Both the position numbers and the translations under genes were made by a program. This document shows positions 34,654 through 41,075 of a stretch of DNA of 64,000 nucleotides, one piece after another (the first letter of the stretch is position 1; each line of letters begins with the position of its first letter). Location: the NCBI GenBank assembly GCA_013314735.1, contig JABUFD010000005.1, positions 1-64,000 of the forward strand, written 5' to 3'. Source of the stretch: Anaerolineae bacterium. GTDB taxonomy: Bacteria; Chloroflexota; Anaerolineae; Anaerolineales; Anaerolineaceae. The notes below the pieces were generated by a model. The model worked only from the letters and a program-made list of their open reading frames with translations. It was not told the DNA's origin and did not search any database.

Positions 34654-37350
34654 ATGGAACAAATTCTGGCAACCAAATTTTTCATCCCGCCGCTGCGGCG
34701 CAAAGCGCTGCCCCGGCAGCGGTTGTTTTCCATTTTGGACCGCGGATGCGAAATGGCTTGCAGCCTGTTCCTGCTCAGCGCGCCGGCGGGAACAGGCAAA
34801 ACCACCTTGCTGACGTCATGGCTGCGTGAGAGAAGGTTGCAGGATGAGGTGGTCTGGCTTTCGCTGGATGCCGAGGATAATGACGCGGCGCGGTTTTGGG
34901 CGTATTTTTTCGAAGCGGTGCGCCGTAAGCTGCCGCAGATTGATATTGACGCCAGCCTGGTGTACCGGCCTTCTGCAACAGAGGGCGGCATCCGCAGCCT
35001 GTTGAGTGTGTTCCTGAATGCCACGGTATCCCTCAACCCGGAGAAACCACTGGTGGTGGTGCTGGATGATTTTCACCTGGTACAGTCGCCGGAAATTTCG
35101 GCAGATATGGCGTATCTGATTGAGCAGGCGCCGGAACATTTTCACCTGTTTCTGCTATCCCGCACAGACCCGTTGTTTCCGCTCTCGCGCTTCCGTTTGG
35201 AGGGGCTGATGGTGGAAATCCGTGATAGGGACCTGCGTTTCACCCCGCAGGAAACATGGGCGTTTTTCGATGAAGTGCTGCATCTTTCACTGACCGAATT
35301 GCAGGCCGCGCGCCTGCAGGAACGTACGGAAGGCTGGGTGGCTGGCCTGCAACTGGCAGGGATGTCATTGGCCAATCGGGCGGATGTGGATACATTTATC
35401 AATACATTTTCTGGTGACAACCGCTACATTGCAGATTACCTGTTTGAGGAATCGCTGGCAGGATTGGATGATGAAGAGCGGCAATTCCTGTACCAGACCG
35501 CGATCCTCAACCAGTTCAATGCTTCCCTGTGCGCCCACCTGACCGGATTACCACTTGCCCGTACTGCGGAGTTCCTCGAACGCCTGGAGCATGGCAACTT
35601 CTTCCTCATTCCCCTGGATGATGCGCATGAGTGGTACCGTTACCATCACCTGGGTGCTGACCTGCTGCGGGTGCAGGCGCAGGTACGGTTTTCCGAGGTG
35701 GAAATCAGGCGCTTGCATTCAGCCGCCAGTGATTGGTACGCAGACCGCAAACTGGCCGACGATGCCATTCGTCATGCGGCTGCCGCAGGCGATATCGAAC
35801 GCCTGGTGCAGCTGGTGACCGACAATATTCCGGCAGCCATTTACCATTATGAAGTAAAAACAGCGGAGCGCTGGCTGTCATTGATTCCCGCAGATGTGGT
35901 GGATAGCAACATGAATCTGCTGCTGGGGCATGCCTACCTGTATCACCTGATAGGGCAGGCGGAAAAGGTTCCTCCCTATCTGCCAAAGGTGGAGCGTTTG
36001 CTGCGGGAAAAGCCTTTTGCATCTGAGGCAGAACAAAACCGTCACGAAGGTCATTGGAATGCACTGCGTTTCTTCACCCTGGTGCACCAGGAGCAGCTGG
36101 ACCAGGCGCTGCCGTTGGGGGAGCTGGCGGTGGCACAGCTGCCGCTGGATAACATCGCGCGCCTGTGGATGATGACCTCGCTTGCCAATATGTACCTGTG
36201 GCACGGCGATGTGAACCAGGCCGAATCGCTTGCACGGGCAGCGGTGGATGCCAGCCTGGTGCAGCACTTAAAAATCGAGGCTATTAATGCCTACATCGTA
36301 CTCGCGCATGTGGTCTTTGTGCAGGGACATCTGCGGGATGAATTTGCTTACTACGAGCAAGCCCTTGCCCTGGATCCGAAGGTCGCCGGGGATTATTCAC
36401 CCTATTCTTGTATTACCCTGACACGGATGGCCAGTAATTACCGCTGGGCGCATGATCTGGAAAAAGCTTACACCTATGCCCAGCGGGGAATGCAACTGGC
36501 AGAGCGCTGGCGGGAGGGCGAGTCTTTGTTGGAATGCCAGATCGAACTGGCGATGGTGTTGTGCGCGATGCGTGAATTTGACCGTTCGCTGGCGCTGCTG
36601 GAGGCCGCCAAACGTTCGGCGAAACAACATTCCCCCTGGTATCTCGGGCAGGTGGGACATCGTGAAATGTACGTGTTGGCACAGCAGGCAATGGAAGAAA
36701 ACCGGTCGCTGGCGGTCCCGCTGGCGTGGGCCCGCGAGAAGTATCGAAGTGTGCCGCGCCCGATTCCTGCGGTGCAAAAACCGGTGATGATGAGCGCCGC
36801 GTTGCTCCTGGCCTTATCCCATGAGGTGGATAAGGCAATGGATTTGGTGCATACACTGGAACAGGAAGAGCGCAATAACGGCCGGCTTTCCATGCTCTAC
36901 ATGTTGCTGCCGATCAAAGCACTGGTGCAATACCATACCGGCCACAGCGACGATGCCTTTCTGACGCTGGATGAAATTATCGCCCCGGCCGTGGCTGAAG
37001 GCAGCATCCAGCATTTCCTCGATATGCATGCCCCCATGTTGGATTTGCTGCAAGCCTACGACAAAGCACGGCCGCGCAATGTTTATATTCCGCGTTTACT
37101 GGCGGCATTCGGTGCGAAGCAGGAAGGATACCACCTGTCAAAGGACGGCCTGGTGGAGGAACTGACTGCGCGTGAATTGGAAATCCTCGAGATGATCAGC
37201 CTCGGCTACACCAATGCGGAAATCGCTGAAAAGCTGTTCCTGGCAGAAACCACGGTTAAAAAGCACATCAGCAATATCTTCGGGAAACTGGGGGTCAAGA
37301 AGCGCACCCAGGCTGTGCAACGGGGGCGTGAATTAAAGCTGCTGGCGTAA
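34654..37350 (+). CDS. MalT-type LuxR family transcriptional regulator
   Basis: This 898-residue protein has the MalT/LAL layout. The N-terminal STAND-type ATPase has Walker A SAPAGTGKTTLL (about residues 42-53) and Walker B LVVVLDDFH (about 131-139). The long middle is TPR-like, with many paired helices between residues 370 and 800. The C-terminal LuxR HTH reads LTARELEILEMISLGYTNAEIAEKLFLAETTVKKHISNIFGKLGVKKRTQAV. Such regulators activate promoters on binding an inducer. Two promoters just downstream share a 24-nt box at a fixed distance from the -10, and this protein is the obvious candidate to bind it. Start is ATG at 34654; TTG three bases ahead is less likely. Confidence 0.92.
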   Translation: MEQILATKFFIPPLRRKALPRQRLFSILDRGCEMACSLFLLSAPAGTGKTTLLTSWLRERRLQDEVVWLSLDAEDNDAARFWAYFFEAVRRKLPQIDIDASLVYRPSATEGGIRSLLSVFLNATVSLNPEKPLVVVLDDFHLVQSPEISADMAYLIEQAPEHFHLFLLSRTDPLFPLSRFRLEGLMVEIRDRDLRFTPQETWAFFDEVLHLSLTELQAARLQERTEGWVAGLQLAGMSLANRADVDTFINTFSGDNRYIADYLFEESLAGLDDEERQFLYQTAILNQFNASLCAHLTGLPLARTAEFLERLEHGNFFLIPLDDAHEWYRYHHLGADLLRVQAQVRFSEVEIRRLHSAASDWYADRKLADDAIRHAAAAGDIERLVQLVTDNIPAAIYHYEVKTAERWLSLIPADVVDSNMNLLLGHAYLYHLIGQAEKVPPYLPKVERLLREKPFASEAEQNRHEGHWNALRFFTLVHQEQLDQALPLGELAVAQLPLDNIARLWMMTSLANMYLWHGDVNQAESLARAAVDASLVQHLKIEAINAYIVLAHVVFVQGHLRDEFAYYEQALALDPKVAGDYSPYSCITLTRMASNYRWAHDLEKAYTYAQRGMQLAERWREGESLLECQIELAMVLCAMREFDRSLALLEAAKRSAKQHSPWYLGQVGHREMYVLAQQAMEENRSLAVPLAWAREKYRSVPRPIPAVQKPVMMSAALLLALSHEVDKAMDLVHTLEQEERNNGRLSMLYMLLPIKALVQYHTGHSDDAFLTLDEIIAPAVAEGSIQHFLDMHAPMLDLLQAYDKARPRNVYIPRLLAAFGAKQEGYHLSKDGLVEELTARELEILEMISLGYTNAEIAEKLFLAETTVKKHISNIFGKLGVKKRTQAVQRGRELKLLA

Positions 37351-37423
37351 TTGGCGCTTCTGCGCGGTGGCTGGCCGGTAGTCTGATTCGCGCGGTTTGC
37401 AATACAGATACCGTGCCCGGGTG

Positions 37424-37482
37424 AATACTACTTGAATATGCTACTTTGGTAGCTGTTACTGCGTGCATCAATCACGTATGAT
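37424..37482 (+). promoter_or_regulatory. putative LuxR-dependent promoter 1 (box plus -10)
   Basis: The box AATACTACTT-N6-GCTACTTT spans 37424-37447. Exactly 29 bases later comes a -10 TATGAT (37477-37482). There is no TTGACA-like -35 at the expected place (TGTTAC), as expected for an activator-dependent promoter. The small gene at 37513 follows. The same arrangement recurs at 37755-37813. Confidence 0.6.
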
Positions 37483-37512
37483 AGATGAAAATCGAGGCAT
37501 CGGAGATTGCAT

Positions 37513-37746
37513 ATGGTTTGGAACGGATCACAGCCGGAAATGCGCCCTTACCGGATTGAAATTGAGCAGCAACTGTCCCCCACTTTCCTTGCCGTTTTGG
37601 GTGATGTGGAGGAGCGGATTGAACAGGAGCAGGTTTTTCTGGAAGGCTCATTCCGCGATCAGTCCGAGTTGATCGGGTTGATTCAGAAGTTGTTTTCCCT
37701 GCATATTAACATCGTATCGGTGGTTCCGTTGGACCGGGTTTCATAA
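37513..37746 (+). CDS. small conserved protein found near MalT-type regulators
   Basis: This 77-residue protein starts at ATG behind CGGAGA. The pattern YRIEIEQQLSP near residue 14 and a later FRDQSELIGLIQKLFSLHINIVSV match, from memory, a family of 70-80-residue proteins with the pattern YRIxVxGxLD and DQxxLxGLLxKxRDLxLPLLSV. Those are frequent beside LAL/LuxR regulators in Chloroflexota and Actinomycetota. Function is unknown; a ligand- or protein-binding role is possible. It sits between the LuxR gene and the micropeptide operon and carries the same promoter box as the latter. Confidence 0.75.
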   Translation: MVWNGSQPEMRPYRIEIEQQLSPTFLAVLGDVEERIEQEQVFLEGSFRDQSELIGLIQKLFSLHINIVSVVPLDRVS

Positions 37747-37754
37747 GGCAGGAC

Positions 37755-37813
37755 AATACTACTTCTGATTACTACTTTCAGGTGATGTGAAAAAAAGGAT
37801 GAGAGCGTAAGAT
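37755..37813 (+). promoter_or_regulatory. putative LuxR-dependent promoter 2 (box plus -10) of the micropeptide operon
   Basis: The box AATACTACTT-N6-ACTACTTT spans 37755-37778 and matches the box at 37424 in 17 of 18 fixed positions. The -10 TAAGAT (37808-37813) again begins exactly 29 bases after the box, with CG just before it in both cases. No -35 consensus is seen. The first peptide start codon is 44 bases past the -10. Confidence 0.6.
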
Positions 37814-37857
37814 AGAATTAACACGGAAAACGGTTCACGATTCACAAGGAAGACACG

Positions 37858-37929
37858 ATGTACACCGCACAATACTTACTGATTGCCCAGGCCGCCTTTG
37901 AGCGCCAGACAAAAAAGAACGGAAAATAA
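37858..37929 (+). CDS. micropeptide 1 of a four-gene tandem family (23 aa)
   Basis: This gene encodes 23 residues: MYTAQYLLIAQAAFERQ and a basic tail ending TKKNGK. The first 15 residues are hydrophobic or aromatic and could form a short amphipathic or membrane-seeking helix; the tail is positively charged. AAGGAAG lies 5 bases ahead of the ATG. It is the first of four paralogs within 451 bp. I do not recognise the family. The repeated ATG-plus-ribosome-site context and the protein-level conservation argue for real translation. Confidence 0.75.
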   Translation: MYTAQYLLIAQAAFERQTKKNGK

Positions 37930-37971
37930 CAAACCTCGCAGCAGATTTGGTTTTGGAATGGAGAAAACGAA

Positions 37972-38052
37972 ATGTATACCACGCAGTACCTGTTGATCGC
38001 CGCCAAGGCATTTGAACAAGAACAGCACAAGCAGCACAAGCGGTCCCGCTGA
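37972..38052 (+). CDS. micropeptide 2 of a four-gene tandem family (26 aa)
   Basis: This gene encodes 26 residues: MYTTQYLLIAAKAFEQEQ followed by a His/Lys/Arg-rich end HKQHKRSR. The ribosome site is the sequence ATGGAGAAAACGAA directly ahead of the ATG, identical to that before copy 3. It lies 42 bp after copy 1. Synonymous changes relative to the other copies (TAT/TAC, ACG/ACA, CAG/CAA) show selection on the peptide rather than the DNA. Function unknown. Confidence 0.78.
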   Translation: MYTTQYLLIAAKAFEQEQHKQHKRSR

Positions 38053-38102
38053 AGCCCGGACTTTCCCCCGAAGCTTTAGCCCCGCGGAATGGAGAAAACG
38101 AA

Positions 38103-38180
38103 ATGTACACCACACAATACATATTGATCGCAGCAGCCGCTTTTGCGCGGCAGCAAAAGACAAAACATCGGAAGGCTTGA
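38103..38180 (+). CDS. micropeptide 3 of a four-gene tandem family (25 aa)
   Basis: This gene encodes 25 residues: MYTTQYILIAAAAFARQQ followed by the basic end KTKHRKA. ATGGAGAAAACGAA precedes the ATG. It lies 50 bp after copy 2. Of the four copies it has the most alanine-rich core and lacks the Glu after Phe that the others share. Function unknown. Confidence 0.78.
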   Translation: MYTTQYILIAAAAFARQQKTKHRKA

Positions 38181-38233
38181 TCTTTGGGAAACGTTGCTCC
38201 TGAAGATCAAGGAAGACAGAAGGAGCAAACGAA

Positions 38234-38308
38234 ATGTATACCACGCAATATTTTTTGATCGCCAGGGTGGCGTTCGAACGAAAAGAAAAACGGAAGAATA
38301 AAAAGTAA
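38234..38308 (+). CDS. micropeptide 4 of a four-gene tandem family (24 aa)
   Basis: This gene encodes 24 residues: MYTTQYFLIARVAFERKEK followed by RKNKK. GGAGCAAACGAA precedes the ATG. It lies 53 bp after copy 3 and 8 bp before a strong terminator stem, so it closes the operon. It is the most basic copy. All four share M-Y-T-(T/A)-Q-Y-(L/I/F)-L-I-A and a Phe at position 14. Confidence 0.78.
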   Translation: MYTTQYFLIARVAFERKEKRKNKK

Positions 38309-38316
38309 TCGGAGGA

Positions 38317-38352
38317 AAGCCTGGTGGCAACAAACACCAGGCTTCTTCTTTG
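38317..38352 (+). terminator. rho-independent terminator of the micropeptide operon
   Basis: AAGCCTGGTG (38317-38326) and CACCAGGCTT (38335-38344) form a perfect 10-bp stem with an 8-base loop, followed by CTTCTTTG. Confidence 0.8.
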
Positions 38353-38407
38353 AGGTGAAAGAAAGCTGTGAGAAGGCATCTGTTATACTTATGGAGGAGG
38401 TTTATCA

Positions 38408-39583
38408 ATGACAAAACAAAATCGAAAACACAGGCTTCGGCTGGGCTGGTTAATTTTGGGTTTGTTGGGGCTGGTGATCATTTTAATCGCCGTTATCAAC
38501 ATATCCAACGCACGCCTGTTCGCCGCCCATCAGGAAGCGAAATCTGCCCTGCAGCCGGACGAAATGATCGAGGTGGCCGAATTTCAACACCTGCGGCAAG
38601 AACTGGCCAATACGGTTTGGCCCGGGTGGGGTGAGATTGACCTGCCGGTGATCGTGTACAATGCCAGGTATGCGTTCCTGACCGGCATGAACGATCCGGC
38701 GCCAGGTTGGCTGCGGTTACCGCAGTTGAATGCGCTTGGACAGGCCTGGGAATTGGCCGGGGATGAAAGCGGGCTGATCGGGCAGTATTACATGCAGCCT
38801 TTGAATGAGGATGTGACACCACAGGCTTTCACGGTGAAGGTAGGCGATACCTATGCCGCCAGCCTGACAACCCGCACCTGGACACAGGAGAAATTGGTAC
38901 AGGAAATCCGCGCCGATTTTCCACCGATTGCGGATCACCTGTTCCCATTCCGTTTGTTTATCAACCAGCTGGTGGGTTCCCGTGACCAGTATTTAACCAT
39001 GTTTGCCCACGAGTCATTCCATGCGTTCCAGGGTACTGTGGCTGAAGAACGCCTGCTATCAGCGGAGCGCACAGCTCCCTACGAAGAAACATACCCGTGG
39101 GATGCCGTGCAGGAGGATTGGAAAGCCGAAATGGAGATTCTACAGGAAGCGGTTTCCTGCATGGACCCATCCGACTGCAAGGTGCTCGCGCAGCAGTTCC
39201 TGGCAGCACGGGAGCAGCGGCGTGAAGCGCACTGGATGAGTCCGAACGACATCTCGTTGGAACAAATGCGCGAATGGGAAGAAGGCCTGGCAAAATACGC
39301 GGAACTGATGATCTGGAAAGCGGCGGATGAGAGCGAGGCTTACCAGCCGCTGGAAGCGATCGCTGCGCTGGATGATTTTCATGGGTACGATCGATTTGCA
39401 AAGAAATGGAAGCGCGAAGTGAGTCAGATTGTTCTGTCAGCCAACCAGTCATCCATTTCCCGTTTCTATTACTCGGGGATGGCGCAGGCTGTCCTGTTGG
39501 ACACCTTGATGCCCGACTGGAAAACCCGCGTGATGGAAGAGGGTGTCTTTCTGGAAGATTTGCTGCGGCAGGCGGCCGAATAA
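38408..39583 (+). CDS. membrane-anchored putative zinc metalloprotease (HExxH)
   Basis: This 391-residue protein begins with a basic stretch and one membrane helix (LGWLILGLLGLVIILIAVI, residues 12-30), so the rest faces outside. HESFHAFQ at residues 201-208 is a zinc-binding HExxH motif. EEGLAKYAEL (291-300) supplies a likely third ligand Glu. Two Cys (251 and 257) could form a disulfide. I do not recognise the family. GGAGGAGG sits 7 bases ahead of the start, and a TATACT -10 lies at 38384. It follows the micropeptide operon by 99 bp, across a terminator. Processing of the peptides is possible but unproven. Confidence 0.7.
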   Translation: MTKQNRKHRLRLGWLILGLLGLVIILIAVINISNARLFAAHQEAKSALQPDEMIEVAEFQHLRQELANTVWPGWGEIDLPVIVYNARYAFLTGMNDPAPGWLRLPQLNALGQAWELAGDESGLIGQYYMQPLNEDVTPQAFTVKVGDTYAASLTTRTWTQEKLVQEIRADFPPIADHLFPFRLFINQLVGSRDQYLTMFAHESFHAFQGTVAEERLLSAERTAPYEETYPWDAVQEDWKAEMEILQEAVSCMDPSDCKVLAQQFLAAREQRREAHWMSPNDISLEQMREWEEGLAKYAELMIWKAADESEAYQPLEAIAALDDFHGYDRFAKKWKREVSQIVLSANQSSISRFYYSGMAQAVLLDTLMPDWKTRVMEEGVFLEDLLRQAAE

Positions 39584-39594
39584 TAAATAATATC

Positions 39595-40107
39595 TCAGGA
39601 ATTTCCGCTTTTGCGGCGAATCTTGTGTTGATCCTGGGCTTCTTTGATCAGGCTGGCGCTGAACCCGATGGGGCAGAACGTACACCAACTGCGCGGCTTG
39701 AAAAAGATTCCCAGGATCGTTCCCACCGCGAACGAGGCAGTCATCACCTGGAACATGCCATTGGCCATGGCTGTCAGGTCAGGATAAAAGCGGAAGACAT
39801 TGCCCACCAGGCACATTGCCATCAATACCAGCGCGGCGTAACGAAATTCGAGAGTGCGGAAGAAAGGCGGCAGTTTGCGTTCCATCGAAATACGGCTGAC
39901 CACCTTGCCAAAAAATGATCCCCGTGGACAGACATGCGAGCAATGCAACCGCCCGTAACCCAGCAGGGCCAGTATCAGCGGTACTGCCAGGCACACCAAC
40001 CCGAGAATGCCAAAGCGCCGGTCAATGAACGACAGCACAAAAAACAGGATCAGGAAGATGAAACTCCAGTCCTGGATCGATCGAAAAGGGATAGATTTTC
40101 GCGTCAT
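39595..40107 (-). CDS. short membrane protein with ferredoxin-type Cys motifs (NapH/CcoG-like)
   Basis: This 170-residue protein has about three membrane helices and two Cys motifs, LHCSHVCPRGSFF near residue 55 and WCTFCPIGFSA near residue 142. These match the membrane-embedded polyferredoxin domain (Fer4_5) of NapH, NosR and CcoG. It is shorter than those proteins and lacks their soluble 4Fe-4S domain. A role in electron transfer or metal handling is likely. The start is Met at 40107 with GGAG 7 bases ahead; Met at 40110 is adjacent. A long perfect inverted repeat lies directly upstream, and its stem includes part of the ribosome site. Confidence 0.75.
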   Translation of the reverse strand: MTRKSIPFRSIQDWSFIFLILFFVLSFIDRRFGILGLVCLAVPLILALLGYGRLHCSHVCPRGSFFGKVVSRISMERKLPPFFRTLEFRYAALVLMAMCLVGNVFRFYPDLTAMANGMFQVMTASFAVGTILGIFFKPRSWCTFCPIGFSASLIKEAQDQHKIRRKSGNS

Positions 40108-40116
40108 CATTCTACT

Positions 40117-40154
40117 CCGTCTATAATATTCATAACTCTGAATATTATAGACGG
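40117..40154. promoter_or_regulatory. perfect 16-bp inverted repeat upstream of the Fe-S-type membrane protein gene
   Basis: Two 16-base arms (40117-40132 and 40139-40154), reading CCGTCTATAATATTCA and its exact complement, flank a 6-base loop TAACTC. Each arm contains a TATAAT element on one strand. The GACGGAG end overlaps the ribosome site of the gene starting at 40107. It may be an operator for a dimeric regulator or an RNA hairpin that hides the ribosome site. Confidence 0.65.
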
Positions 40155-40201
40155 TTTTGTGTGAATCGGTGAGCAGATTGGAATTTTCTTACCTGGATGG
40201 G

Positions 40202-40663
40202 TTAAGTGTTGACCGGGAGGGAATTCACTTCGCCAAGAAAATATTGGCGGTCATCGGCATCTTGAATCATTTCAGCTGCCTCCAGCGCAAGGGTGCGGTA
40301 ATGGGCGACCTCACTGTCTACAGCCATCAGGCTGTAGGCACGCGCCATGGCTTCAAACGCGAAGGCACGGTCAAAATCACTGATATCGGCATCGAGAGTG
40401 ATTTCCAGGCATCGTTTGGCATGGTAGAGGCAGGCTTCGGGGTGTTTTTCCAGGGCATATACGCGTGACACCTGCCATTCACCGCGCTGCCGGTTGAGGG
40501 CATCACCCACAACACCCCAGTGGTAACGGGAAGCATGGGCGGCATGGATCATTTCATCCGCCTCGTCGGGGGTACGGTTTTCTTTTTCCATTAATTCCCA
40601 CGTGTGGTTAAACAGGTCCACAGCCAGTTGCCTGTGTAAAGCAGGCGTGATTTCAATGGTCAT
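40202..40663 (-). CDS. conserved hypothetical protein, TPR-like helical
   Basis: This 153-residue soluble protein is predicted to be almost all helix: LHRQLAVDLFNHTWELMEKENRTPDEADEMIHAAHASRYHWG, then RVYALEKHPEACLYHAKRCLEITL, then DRAFAFEAMARAYSLMAVDSEVAHYRTLALEAAEMI. The helix pairs resemble TPR units. I recall similar short proteins of unknown role in Chloroflexota and Actinomycetota. GGAG lies ahead of the start. No partner is evident. It may bind a peptide or act in a stress response, but this is not shown. Confidence 0.7.
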   Translation of the reverse strand: MTIEITPALHRQLAVDLFNHTWELMEKENRTPDEADEMIHAAHASRYHWGVVGDALNRQRGEWQVSRVYALEKHPEACLYHAKRCLEITLDADISDFDRAFAFEAMARAYSLMAVDSEVAHYRTLALEAAEMIQDADDRQYFLGEVNSLPVNT

Positions 40664-40886
40664 TGCTTTCTCCTTTCAGTTTGTCACTTCCATTATATAG
40701 CGCAGACAGGCCAGTTGGCAGCAGGAATTTCAGGTAATCCCCTGGCATCGGGAAAAATAGTTCCATAGTAGGGTGCGGAACAGGACTGTTTTTGCTATAG
40801 TTGAATTGCCAGCGGTACGGGAAAATGTTGTTGCTCCATGGGGAGCGGATGGCAATGGAAGAAAGAAACGAAGTAAGGAGTTTAAC

Positions 40887-40973
40887 ATGGCGAAGAATAA
40901 GAAGGAACAATCGTTTGAGAAAGCGCTTGCGATCGCGTCATTGGTTTCGCATTTTGTGATCCCGATCCGCTGA
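40887..40973 (+). CDS. solitary 28-residue micropeptide
   Basis: This gene encodes 28 residues: MAKNKKEQSFEKALAIAS then LVSHFVIPIR. A perfect AAGGAG lies 7 bases ahead of the ATG, and a strong terminator follows 65 bp after the stop, so it looks like its own short transcription unit. The charge layout is the reverse of the tandem peptides at 37858-38308: basic N terminus and hydrophobic C terminus. I do not recognise it. The main doubt is its size; the evidence is context rather than homology. Confidence 0.6.
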   Translation: MAKNKKEQSFEKALAIASLVSHFVIPIR

Positions 40974-41038
40974 TCAGAAAGACGAAGGTTATCCTGGTGA
41001 AGCCACAGCCAACAGCAGGATGATCGCAACCAAGAGAA

Positions 41039-41075
41039 AACACGGCAGTCAACTGGCTGCCGTGTTTTTTTCTTT
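41039..41075 (+). terminator. bidirectional terminator between the 28-residue gene and the antiporter gene
   Basis: AACACGGCAG (41039-41048) and CTGCCGTGTT (41057-41066) form a perfect 10-bp stem, followed by TTTTTCTTT on the plus strand. The minus strand also ends in TTTTC, so it can serve the convergent antiporter gene. Confidence 0.85.
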
